Source: Meandrina meandrites | Lineage: Eukaryota; Cnidaria; Anthozoa; Scleractinia; Meandrinidae | Reading direction: 5' to 3' | Length of the DNA stretch: 64,000 nucleotides | NCBI GenBank assembly: GCA_963693305.1 | Contig: OY855906.1 | Location: 29,053,126-29,117,125 of the forward strand | Part shown: piece by piece, positions 11,961 to 23,599 of the stretch | Layout: each line of letters starts with the position of its first letter | How positions within the stretch are numbered: the first letter of the stretch is position 1 | Translations under genes and position numbers: made by a program | Notes under the pieces: generated by a model | The model's input: only the letters and a program-made list of their open reading frames with translations | Database searches by the model: none | Told to the model about the DNA's origin: nothing

Positions 11961-14900
11961 CTGTCAAAGGAAACACCGAGAAATTTTAGATTGAAAACTT
12001 GTTTTGGGAGTAGAAATAACCATTTTGATTGTCTAAACTGCACACATTGTCTCATGTAACTGAATGCCAACCATTTTACTGAGGGATTCCTGAGATTTTT
12101 TTGGCAGTTTCCCCGGCACCTAAAGTCTACCAACAAAAGCCTGTGGTACCACATTCTCTTGGTTAAACGCCCAATCTCGATAAAGGGTCTCTCCTCTAAT
12201 ACCCTCTGTCCCCTCCCCTCAAAAAGTATATGTAGTATGAGAAGGAAGTTTTGCTACCGGTTTTATGCACAAAACGAAATTGTGCAAAGTTATGGCTGGT
12301 TGTATCATGAAGTTGACAAGATAAAAACTGAAATTTTAAATAATTAGTTTGGATGCGTATTCAAGAAAATACGATATATGAATTTTAACAGTTTGGGGTG
12401 AGATGAGATCACTATACATTTATTTTTAACAGGAGAATATCTTAACTTCACTCAGTATTTTATTATCAAAAAATGATATTCATACAGTCTTTATAAAGTT
12501 TACTGTCAAGTGCCACCCTCTTTACCCACTTTACTTTAACTATATTACTGGAGTAGCTTGTGCCTTTACTGATAAATACCTCCCTCGTATGTTGCCCTTT
12601 TTGTTAAATTGAGATTAATCTTAAAATAAATTTAACAATACATGGCTTTTCCCAGTGTCAGTTAAATACAGTCAGGCGAAATGTTAAGATTTATGAAAGT
12701 TTCAAAATACACAAATTATCGAATTGAAACAACGGCATCCATCGAAGTTTCGTTCCATCTCCGCCGCTTGTAAATGGAAGCCATTAAAGTAATAAAGGCA
12801 CATAAAAACATCAATCCAGTTATTCCAGTGACAACGATGATTGATATGGTCAAAAACCTTTTATCCAAGTCGGTCTTTTCTCCATCTGCTTTGAGTAGAG
12901 ACCACAGAAAACTTTATCAGCCTTCTGTAAAGAGTGGCTTTCTAGACAAATTTAAGGTCATCTTTGTCAAAGGGTGTTGGCTGTCGAAAGTTATGAGAAT
13001 TTCTGGGTGCATGAAGACAATTTCCCCAAGTTGGTGAATTTTGCTCCCGTGAGATTAACTTCGTTATGAAAATTATATGTTGAACAGTTCAATATGTTAT
13101 GTTCTTTTTGAAGCTGTAAAAAATGTCTAATGTAAATAATAGGTGCATAGAATTTAATGATTTAAGACACCTGGTTGATGTTAAATTATATATTGTTTAA
13201 AGTGCATATGAAGTAAAAAATAATTACTGCTTATTTTTAAGGCTTTTCGAAATAAAGACGAATGGCGTTTTCCTTTTTGAAATATCTTCTTTCGTTATGG
13301 AGATATTTAGGTTTTTGTAATATGCAAATGAGAAAAGCGATGACGTCATTAATCGTTCCAGAAAAGGATAAATCACTGAATCAAGCATATCTCTTGTAGT
13401 ATTAAAGCGGCGTTCTTCAAACTTGGCACCATCAATGTTCATCATAAAAGGCACAAGATGGCACCCGTTGCGCCATTGCCATGGCAACAGTTTTGGATCC
13501 AGTCTCCTTCTGTTATAAACAAAATATCTCCATTTGCAGCACTTTAAACATGAACAGTGGGTCTGGCGTGGGACACACGTGGTACCCATCTTAGCTTAAC
13601 TATCTTCGTTAGCTTGTTGGGAGTGCATCACCTTTGGTTAAGAATAAACTGGGAATGTCAGTGGTAATAGAAATAAGTCTTTGCGGCAAAACTGTTGCCA
13701 TGGCAACGGCGCAATGGGTGCCATCTTGTGCCTTTTATGATGAACATTGATGGTTCCAAGTTTGAAGAACACCGCTTTAATACTCCAAGAGATATGCTTG
13801 ATTAAGTGATTTATCTTTTTGTGGAACGATTAATGACGTCATCACTTTCCTCATTTGCATAATACAAAAACCTAAATATCTCTAAAACGAAAAAAGATAT
13901 TTCAAAAAGGGAAACGCCATTTGTCTTTATTTTGAAAAGCCTTAAAAATAAGCAATAAATATTTTTTACTTCATAGGCACTTTAAGCCATTTTCCTAAGT
14001 CGTTTAACTGAGAAATTTTATTTGGTTTAATATTCATTATGCAGCTTGAAATAAGCAATTTGCAGTATGTACGCATAATAATTATTTACAGAAATCCAAT
14101 GCTATAGTCATTTTGGAACTTTTCGTGATTCATGGCACATGTGCGCTAATCATGTCTGACTTGATAATAGCAACTTTGAGACCAGGGGACTCGCTCACCG
14201 AAGTTAATTTCAACTGGAACTCTCTTTAACTTACCTGGAGATTTAACTGGAGAGGCACTAGTTTTAACAAGCGCCGACGCCAAGGCAGTTTGGTATTTCC
14301 ATACATACAGCACGAATTTGTACAGCGTCGATTGTGCTAGCTCCGATACAGTCACGTGATTGTCCTTCAATCCTTCTCGTCCAGGCCAGAAACGAATGCG
14401 GTCGCCACATGTTTCTGTACACTGCTGTTGAACACTGTCACCCCCGTCTTCGCATTTGAAGCACGAGATTTCGTAACGATCGTAGCTTGAAACTTCGTGG
14501 GGATTGTCCACTGTACGCCATGTAAGAACAGCTGTAGTGTCGTCTACATAAGTTTTATCCAATAACATTTTAGCTGCAATAAACCCAAAAAATAAAGTAA
14601 AATAAAATAAAAGCAAAATATATAGGCCTACAGTTCCCATTAAAACTGTAAAAATCTGTGTCGAGCAAAAGCTTCCATGCCACCTTTCGATTTATACTGT
14701 AGTGATTAAACAACTAGGAGTATTTCAGTTAGTAACGTTAAAATATATACGCAATCCATTGTCACCTGAAATTCTTGTTCCGAACTGGATCTCAGCATTT
14801 CTATTCGAGTTAGGCCCATACAAATAACTCACTCCGTTTTCAGCAGTGACCCTCAACAAGTATGACGTGTTTGATAGTAATCCTGTTACAGTCACGTGTG

Positions 14901-17900
14901 TGTAGGGATTATTAAACTTCATTGGCCAGAACTCCAATTTCCCATTACACGGGTGTCTGTTGTTGCAGTCTGGGCTTGAATCACACTGAAAACAGTTGAC
15001 GTCGTAGACAACGTCTTCTCTTCCTCCGCTGTCTGATGGTGGGAGCCAGGCAACAACGATAACTGACTGATCTTGGAATATTACTGACAAATTTCTTGGA
15101 GCAGATGGTGGCGCTGAAGCAAGAAAAACGTATTTAGACAACACAATTTAACATGACAATTTCTTGTGGCATTTTTAAGGATGACAAGAACACGCCAGTG
15201 TTATCTGTTGAGGGCATTTGCTGACCATTCACATGCGATCATAAAGCCCATGAAAAATACACGCCCCTTTACCCCTTTTCTGTTCGTTGCTATGGAAACG
15301 TTACAGGCACACCCAGAGCACCCACGATATCCGCCAAACTACTTTGTTTAAGTTATTGCTATAAACCATGTTTGTAGCGAAACCAGCATAAGTTATGGTT
15401 TGGCGAGGGAAATCAAATACGGGTTCGGATTCCATTTATTTAAGTTAACTCTGCCGTTTTTACAATCCTCACATTACTTATTTGCTGTAATTGGAAATTT
15501 AGTGGTGTTTTTGTCTTTAGCGGAACATTTACCTTGAAATATATTCTTTTTTTATAAAATTTGTTCAAAAATATTTTTGTTATTTCAATGACATATATTT
15601 TTCTATTCGGTAACGTATCCGCAGAGGATGTAAAATTGTTATAACAATATTTGGAAGATCGGCCTAAGATCAATTTTTGAGCGAAGCACAGGGGGCATCC
15701 ATAGAAAGCAAAGCAATGGAACTTAAAACAAAGAAAAAACGATTGCACTCTAGGCGACTTAGTTTTTATTTAAAACTTAATTGTATTTTCAGGTTTAAAA
15801 ACCAACCGTTTCTTCGAATTCCCGTAGACATCCTTATATTTTGATCATTGCGTAACTCGCTACGTAACAAAGTATGGACGCTCATCGAGCTTGTGCTACT
15901 TGTGAGGAGATTAATACTCTTGCGTTGCTAGGTTGCTAGTTACAGTTGTTTTACCTGTGCACTTTCCCTCTTTATTGTCGGATGGCCCTCGATAATATCC
16001 TGAGTTACATTCGCATTTATGTCTTGAATTGTTGGAATTGGAGTTCTCAGGACAGGCACTGCACTCTGAATTGCTAAGGCTGCCTTTATAAGTCCCGCTT
16101 GGACATTCTGTAGAATAATAACACAACAAATATATCAATTTAGGCAACATCGATTGTTGTTGACTGAGCGATAAAATGTTTAATTATTATAAATACGATA
16201 ATTCACTTTTTTGTGTATCGCTTTTTGTCCAATGCCTGCCTGCCTGGCTCGGAAAGAAAAATTTCGCCTTCGATCCGATAAATTTAGTAATTTTTGCATT
16301 TACCTTGGCATCCCTGAGGAGTGACTTGATACCCAGGTTTACATAAGCAAGTGATGGCACTTGCCGGCCTACTCCAAGTTCCGTTGCTAAGGCACTCCAT
16401 GTACAGCGAATTCGCATGATGTAAACTCTCCGAGTTTATTGAACACTTGCCGTATACTTTAATCGAATTCCCAGTGGGTGGTGAAGGCGTTCTGTTGTAA
16501 CTAACTCCCTCAGATATGCGACCAGGACAGAAGTTAGAGGAGAGCTGAACTTTACCCAGTGCAATGCATCCGCCAACGTCCTGAAGTCCCAAATACAACC
16601 CTTTGCTTTGCACACTAAACTCCACGCTTGCTTTGTTAGTTATTCGTCGCTGACCTGAACTCCATACATTATACGCGTTGATTTTACCAGCTAACATAAA
16701 ATGTCCCGCCTGAATCGTCGCTTTTTGCACCCCAGAAATAATCATGCTGTCGACTTGGTAGAAATATAAATTGAAGAATTGCTTGCAGAACGGCAACGAC
16801 TGTATGTCGCATTGTCTTGCAGTGAATTCCACGTTAACTGTCACTGATACGGCGCCTTGTAAGTCAATAAAATTTGATATTAACCAACTGTTGGTGCTTT
16901 TTGTCGCGGTTTCTGGGAGGTCGCAGACTAGGTATTCACCTGTCTGAGAACTTCGACTCCACTGAGGGAAAAAAAATGGTACAATTTAATACACAACGGC
17001 ATGTATTTATCTCGTTTTTCAAGGGAGTGCGCACTAGAATGAAACTTAAATGCTGATTAAATACTAGTAAAACATCTCTGAGTAACAACCTGCAATTTTC
17101 AGGACTAAATGGTCTCTAGGAAAAAAGGAGAATAGAAAATTCACTTCATTTCTCTGTCAGAAATTTCATCTGTGAAATTTAAACATAGCCTTCTCCGGTA
17201 CCTTTTTTTTTTTTTTTTTTTTTTTATGGCAATGATCATGAAACTTACTTCTGTAAATTTGAAATTTAGATGATGCAACTTGTCGTTACAGGAATCATTT
17301 GAAGCGCGCGTTGCTCACGTCATACAAACATCGTGTACATAACTTTTATTATTTTACCTAACACTGAACAACTAGTACTGAGCCTAAAATGACCCACCCC
17401 TAAAACTATTGCTCCAAATGAATGCCATTTAAGAACCTGTTATTATTTTTGCTTTCCACGTACGCTACACTGTTCATTTTCGACACGCAAGGCCTCTAGC
17501 TAGTCACTATTTGAACAACCGCCGAACGCAAAAACATAAACTCAAATCAAATCGAATCACGCTGTTGGGGCTATTCATTTAAATTTCAGAATCAGATCAG
17601 TACTTTATTTCTTAAATGTATTTTATTCAGGCTCTCTGTTAGCAAATTCAGAGAGAATGTATGGCAAATTAATAATCACCTGATTAGATTTGACTCGGAT
17701 AATCCGATACTGCCGTTTTTTGTGTGTGTGTTCTGGGAGTTTATGTCCTACAGAACAGTCACAATCCGTTTGTTGGTTTGATTTATTCAAAAAAAGGTTC
17801 TTGTAGTAGTCCTGTCGCATGCAAAAACATTCCGTTATCTTGAAGTTGTTGCCTTTTATATAATAGTAATGTTAGTCGGATTCCTATAAAACAAATTAAT

Positions 17901-20900
17901 GTTTACCTTATCTAACAACAAACTAACTTTGAATTAAGCAACCTACCCCACTACCGGTTCCTAGTTCATAGGTGGTAAGCCAGTCCCATGACTGATCATA
18001 CCGAGAGTGATGATCCAAAATAACTGAAAGGCAAAACATATTTGTTATTAATTGCATTTCCTACAAAATTTGGCCTGGTAGAAGAATTTAGACAATGGAA
18101 AAGGGATTGCAGAAGGATTTTGTCAAAATGGTAGCGAAACTGGGAAACTGGCCCTAGAAATATTGACCCTATTCTAGGACTACGCCCATCATTTTGCTAA
18201 CGGCGAATGAGCTCAAACAGTAACGAACGTTAACAACAGCAGTCCGAGCAACTATTGATAATCTGAGCAAATCCGATTAATATGTTGAATAAATTGGAAG
18301 CCCGGTGTAACGGAACGACACGCAATTGGCAAAATGTGTTCATTATTGAACGGGATTTCGTTTTCCGTTTCGTTCGGTCGGTCGCGTGTTTGTATGTTTA
18401 CTCGGGCTAAAGAATACCTTTCGTTATTTTGAACGAGATCTTCGTTGTAAAGGGGCTCGTTATATCGGGGGTTCATGGTTGTTTATTTATCCCAATTCAA
18501 ACTACAAACCACTCAACATACCGCAGTCGAATCGCCATTCTCAAGATCTCAACATTAGTGTTGCTTATATTTTCCTTAAAAGAGTATTCGATGAAATTCA
18601 GTGAAAACCGAAGGACTACCCCGTACTGCTGTATTTGGCAAATGTATTATTTTCCCTTTGGCACCGCTTCACTTTGAATGTCGGAAGTCTTCATATCGAA
18701 CACTTTCGAACAACGGATGTATCTAAAACGATGACCCAAAAACGAAGACCGAAGATCGAAGACTCTGAGGTCTAAAACGAAGACACACTGGTCTAAAACG
18801 AAGACCCACTAGTCTAAAACGAAGACCCACTAGTCTAAAACGAAGACCCACTAGTCTAAAACGAAGAACCTGTGGTCTAAAACGAAGACCCACTAGTCTA
18901 AAACGAAGACCCTGTGGTCTAAAACGAAGACCCTAAGGTCTAAAACGAAGGCCCACTAGTCTAAAGCGAAGACCCACTGGTCAAAACGAAGACCCACTGG
19001 TCTAAAACAAAGACCCACTAGTCTAAAACGAAGACTCTGTGGTCTAAAACGAAGACCCTAAGGTCTAAAACGAAGACCCTAAGGTCTAAAACGAAGACCC
19101 TAAGGTCTAAAACGAAGACCCACTAGTCTAAAGCGAAGACCCACTGGTCAAAACGAAGACCCACTGGACTAAAACAAAGACCCACTAGTCTAAAACGAAG
19201 ACCCTGTGGTCTAAAACGAAGACCCTAAGGTCTAAAACGAAGACCCACTAGTCTAAAATTAAGATCCACTGGTTACTGGAACAGAAGATAATAGCGCTCT
19301 TCTTTGCATAAATTCAAATGTCATCCGAGTGCGCAAGAAATTTGACAATTACTTTATAAGCACAAAGTGTGTGAAATTGTGTCGTGCAACCTAGTTCCAA
19401 GAGTATCAGTAATGAATGCTGACTCTCAATGCTCTATACACCTTATTCATAAATGGCACTGGAACGCGCGGAAGAGTTTGGGTCGAGTATATGAAAGCGA
19501 GGCCAAAGGGGCTTCCCGGATTCAAATGAAAACAAAGCAGAGTACGGGAATGTCAGGGAAATGCAAGTAGTAATTCTTGTATTTCTTGAAATATCTCGTC
19601 AGTTAGGCAGTGTTCTTGCCTGTTGATGACTACTATTGAAATTCCTGGTTTTACAACCGCAGATATAGTCATATGGTTTCGAAGTCAACCCAAAAAGATG
19701 GGAAAATGTTATTGGAAAACCGCATTGATTTTCTCTCTCTCTGCCCTGCTTTCTCGTGTGCAGTTTTAATTCACTCTACTTTAGTTTCTTTTTAATTGAA
19801 GACCCTGGTAGCTGAGTATAGACACAGGAATTAGAAAGGATTATAGAGCTTTAAACCCTAACCCTCACCCTGAGTATTTCGACTCCAAAAAGCATAAATG
19901 TTATTCACAACGACTGATCATTCAGTAGAAACTTAACTTGTTATAAATCCTTAAATTATAGAAAAGGTAAAGCCTGGGAAAGCAGATATAAAGTAGAAAG
20001 AAGAACGGCCTTTAAAGTGAATAAACTTTAAGATTCTCTGAAAGAAAATTACTATATATTCAACATACGTGAGTCGCTTCTAAACTGTAGCAGAACATTG
20101 TGCGACTACACAAACAGGCTAATATAAATTTCTGTTAAGTCTATACATAAATTTAATGCTACAAGCAACGGTTTTCAAATGTATGTGCCGTTTTATAATC
20201 ACCAGTCGGATCAGTAAATAGAGGCAAAAAATCAGAGAAAAGATTTGGCATCAGTATAACCTTTTTAACAGATTTTATCGAAGTGAATTAAGAAACAGCT
20301 GTGGTATCTTGTACTGTTTGACTGCGGCGGGGAGGTTTGATCAGGGTAATACTTTGTGAAATACATTACATCAGGTTTGTGATTGAGTCTAAAGGAGTAA
20401 GAAACAATTAACTGGAAATTTAGGTAATTCAAAATGACATGAGTATATACTTTGGTGATGTGATTGTTGTAATACAGTGGTTCTATTTTTTTTTTGTCTA
20501 GTGTTACGTGAGGTAGCTTTCCCGCAGAGCTCGTGCAAGACCCCACGTAAGGTAACAAAGTGACAAGGTCACGAAGTAACAAAATAAATACTATTTATTG
20601 TAAATTGGTGGGACACTATATGTGCTTTTTCTCCAAGAAATGTTGACAATCATTGATTCTAAACGCTGGGGACATCATTTGTGCTCATTACACGATCAAG
20701 GCTCCTTAGTTTCCTTGAAGACCAGCAAAAAATGTCAAAAATGCAATCAACAGATAAATCGATGTGAATAAAAAAAAAGAGAAGTCGATCTAGTTGTCTC
20801 ATGTTACGTTTGTGATTGGCGCTATAGGTGTATAGGGTCTTACATGCTGAACGAGAAGAACTAAATGAAATATTAAACTGATTAAACAGCAAATGACAAG

Positions 20901-21772
20901 GGTATGGGGACAATAGTCATTCTTCTGGACGCATAGAATCGAGAACAGGATTGTCCGAATTCGAAGATTGACCGGAGATCAGAAGTTAATTGAGTTGTGA
21001 AAGTCTCGCAACAATTATAATGGAACCATTATCAAACGACAATTTTTAAAAAAATAAAAAAAATAAATCGAGTTCTAAAGAGGAATAATGTATTTGGGGT
21101 GAAGAGTCTAAATTTTTCTTAAGTTGGTATTGAGTAACAATCTTTTTTTTCTGGACACATGGATTTTTTTTTCCATAATCTATCGCAGCGTTTCAGGCTA
21201 ATTAAAATCTTTGAAAGAGCGACAACTTGACAGTATATCGTGTTGTGAATCACGCTATAATATAACGCAACTTTTATGGAGCGACAAGAACAGTTTTAAT
21301 TTGACTTTGTAGTGAATGAATGAAATTCTAAAGGGGCATGATGTATTTGAGGTGAAGAGTCTAAATGTTTCTTAAAAAATGTACACTTTTCAATTTTCGC
21401 TAACCTGACACCGAGTATAATGCAGCCAGCAAGGTCACAGAAAACTTTAAAGTTTTACACGAGACATGGAGACGACGTGCTTTTGATTGGGTCTTCGTTC
21501 TAGATACATCCTCGAACAACTCGGTCCAAGTATAATACGAAATGCTATGGACGATTGATGAATGGTGAATCTAACTACCGACTGAAATGTTTTGTTTTGG
21601 AACAAACAATAGTGATAGTGGTGTTCAGAGCATCACATTTCCTCCACTTGGAGATCTACTTACCGGTCTCTGAAGAGGCTAGGTGAACGACAAATATCAC
21701 TTCAAGCAGTAAACTAAACATTGATTCTTTGCGACAGAACAAGGGGAGCTTCGTGTCCCTGAAGGATGCCAT
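11707..21772 (-). CDS. Eph-receptor-like transmembrane protein lacking a kinase (gene A)
   Basis: Spliced model on the minus strand: exon 1 21664-21772, exon 2 17947-18023, exon 3 16304-16961, exon 4 15955-16107, exon 5 14766-15113, exon 6 14235-14573, exon 7b 11707-11960. All junctions are GT-AG and the sum is 1938 nt, giving 645 residues. Residues 1-36 hold the signal peptide; the second Met (18) begins the hydrophobic run. Exons 2-3 encode an ephrin-receptor ligand-binding domain (WLTTYELGTG, EYLVCDL, CDIQSLPFC, FNLYFYQVD) and the Cys-rich region (ITCLCKPGYQ). Exon 4 is a GCC2/EGF-like module; exons 5 and 6 are FN3 domains of the Eph type (PPSAPRNL, RVTAENGVS). The last exon gives one TM helix, KRRW and a ~50-residue tail with no kinase, SAM or PDZ motif. 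No kinase-like frame exists elsewhere in the window. Family assignment is firm; loss of signalling domains is seen; the role is inferred. Confidence 0.9.
12716..12888 (-). CDS. Alternative terminal exon 7a of gene A (TM plus short tail)
   Basis: A second membrane-spanning terminal exon upstream of exon 7b. Entered in phase 1 after an AG at 12889-12890, it matches the phase leaving exon 6 and ends in TAA at 12716-12718. It encodes a linker (DGEKTDLDKR), a hydrophobic helix and the tail YKRRRWNETSMDAVVSIR. The helix aligns with that of exon 7b (GLMFLCAFITLMAS against GMLFICAVIILLVS), and both are followed by a basic R-R-W stop-transfer, so the two exons look like duplicates. Using 7a gives 618 residues instead of 645 and a tail of only about 18 residues. 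It lacks a long ATG frame and is easily missed. The acceptor tract is modest; transcripts are needed to prove use. Confidence 0.72.
13197..13985. mobile_element. Foldback element with ~295-bp inverted arms in gene A intron 6
   Basis: Bases 13197-13493 are the reverse complement, with scattered differences, of 13687-13985; about 190 bases separate the arms. Landmarks in each arm include AAAGTGC/GCACTTT at the tip, CTTATTTTTAAGGC, TGACGTCAT and GTTGCCATGGCAAC near the loop. Both tips abut TTAA, which could be a piggyBac-type target duplication or part of the repeat. No transposase is encoded. It sits between exon 6 and the alternative exon 7a. Confidence 0.88.
18735..19275. repeat. 21-bp tandem array at the left end of the intron-1 MULE
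   Basis: About 25 copies of a 21-bp unit of the form TCTAAAACGAAGACCC followed by a variable pentamer (ACTAG, TAAGG, TGTGG). The core AAAACGAAGACC is nearly invariant while the linker varies among three versions, and higher-order blocks of the same linkers recur. The array begins just inside the terminal repeat and extends its sequence. Confidence 0.95.
19276..21089. other. Internal part of the MULE, no coding signal
   Basis: Body of the transposon between the 21-bp array and the right subterminal duplication. Open frames are short and show no DDE, zinc-finger or SWIM motif. It contains a TAACCCTAACCCTCACCC stretch at 19857-19872 that resembles a telomere-like fragment but is too short to interpret. 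Confidence 0.5.
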
Positions 21773-22914
21773 TGTAGTGAAGATATACTTGAACCAAGCG
21801 AAGGCCTTGATTAGGTTCCTAAAGGCAATACGTGAGAGTTATCTTGCTATCATGGAATATTTAAATAAAGCAGAGTCAATATTAAATTCGAGATGAAGTG
21901 ATCTGCAATAACAATACCGATCATGTTTCTCAATTATCAATCCCATGATCATTTCCGTAAATAAACAGAAATTAAATGGCAGTGGCAAAAGATACGTTTA
22001 AATTTACAGAACCTTTCCATTTATCGTTTTTGACCTGAGCAACACAATAGTACGTTGCTTGGGCAAAAAGACTTAATTTATTACTCTGTTTGTCAAGGAA
22101 CTTCGATGAAGTACGGGTTGTTGAGAACACCATGATGTAAAAAAACAACAACAAAAAAAAAAACAAAGTTACTGTGGAATGCGATCAGTGGCATTCCAAC
22201 GCTAGCTAGCTCACTTAATGAAAACCTTGTAAAATGTTACCACTTTTTTTGTTCTAGTGAACTCAGTTTCAGTCCGCAAAAAGTATTTTCTCCATTTTAA
22301 TCGCGGTTGCTCAGTTTAAAGAAATTGAATAAAAATAACAATAGATTTTCGATGTATGTTTGGTTAGTACAGATACCACAACAATAGACTACATTCACGT
22401 CACGAGCAAGGAAAACAATGTATAATGTCATTGAAAATCCATCCAAAATTACTAACACGCCTTCCCGTTTGTTACCTAAAGAATCGAAAACGTGTAAATT
22501 TCGATACAAATTTTGAGCATATTCAACGTTAAACAGAAGTTTTTTTTCTTAAAATAATAGACCGGTAAAGTGTGTCTTGCAGTAATTTCTTAAGTCGATT
22601 TAATGAACTGAATTGCTCGCGCAAACCGCTAATCCATTAAAGCGCCGGCATATCAAAGCTGCAAAATCAAAATGACCTGAGACCCTTGCATTTGTTTACT
22701 TAATCAAAGCAAGTGCCGCTTATTCCTTTTCCCTAGGGCTGTCTTGTGGCCTCGGTCAAACACAACTTTTCGGCGCGTCTGTACAAGTCGAACGTCTAAG
22801 CTAAAGTTATCTTGACGTCTTTTCTGGAGTTGCAAAATGAATGCCGGGCTTACGAAATGTAGGACCTTTCAGTTAATTCAGTGACTCTTTTGCTGACTCT
22901 TTTGCTAGACAAAA

Positions 22915-23589
22915 GGGTGTCTCGAAAACACAGACCTCGAAAACACAGACCTCGAAAACGCAGACCTCGAAAACACAGACCTTGCTTTAAAATATAAATC
23001 CCTCAGTTCGCCTTTTCTATTTCTCTTGTTATTCGCTGTTTAGGAACTGTTTGTTGCCAGTTATCACGATATCCAAAAGTCGATTTTGAAAGGTCGATAA
23101 ATAGAAGTCGATCACTCAAAGGCAGCCCAAAGTGATTGCAGTTCACTGACCTATCATTACATTACAGATAATTATAGAATCGATGACTTGAAGTCACGCA
23201 ACGGTAAACAGGTAACGGAAATGGGCATTCGATAGAAACAAATTGAAAAACCAAAACGAAAATAAAATCTAATTGGCTTTGCAAAGGGAAAGGTTTTTTT
23301 TATTTGGAAAGCCCTAAAATAACAGAATTTCAGAATAGAAAGGAACAGGCATGGACAGAAAACTGATAACGAAAGGTCATAAACTTGAGATCAAATATAC
23401 TGCGATCAAACAGTTCCTAAACAGCGAATAACAAGAGAAATAGAAAAGGCGAACTGAGGGATTTATATCTTAAAGCAAGGTCTGTGTTTTCGAGATCTGC
23501 GTTTTCGGGGTCTGTGTTTTCGAGGTCTGTGTTTTCGAGGTCTGAGGTCTGAGGTCTGTGTTTTCGAGGTCTGTGTTTTCGAGACACCC
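22915..23589. mobile_element. Short Mutator-like element with long terminal inverted repeats
   Basis: Begins GGGTGTCTCGAAAAC and ends with the inverted copy. The inverted arms run to about 23050 and from about 23405, including the matched segment CTTGTTATTCGCTGTTTAGG. Exact 10-bp direct repeats CTAGACAAAA flank it at 22905-22914 and 23590-23599. Each arm carries a 15-bp tandem repeat (TCGAAAACACAGACC): four units on the left, more on the right with an internal GAGGTCT reduplication. There is no coding capacity. It lies between the 5' ends of Eph-like genes A and B. Confidence 0.9.
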
Positions 23590-23599
23590 CTAGACAAAA

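Larger units (their letters stand above)
18715..21511. mobile_element. Non-autonomous Mutator-like element in gene A intron 1
   Basis: The element starts GGATGTATCTAAAACGA and ends with the near-perfect inverted copy (TCGTTCTAGATACATCC). It is flanked by an exact 9-bp direct repeat TCGAACAAC at 18706-18714 and 21512-21520, the duplication size expected for MULE insertion. The left end carries a long 21-bp tandem array. The body has no convincing transposase frame. Near the right end a segment with ATGTATTTGGGGTGAAGAGTC (split by one base between copies) is duplicated at about 21090 and 21330. Length is 2797 bp. Confidence 0.85.

Noticed and set aside
13224..13589. 121-codon frame in gene A intron 6
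   Set aside because: It lies within one arm of the foldback element and is mirrored by the other arm; no domain.
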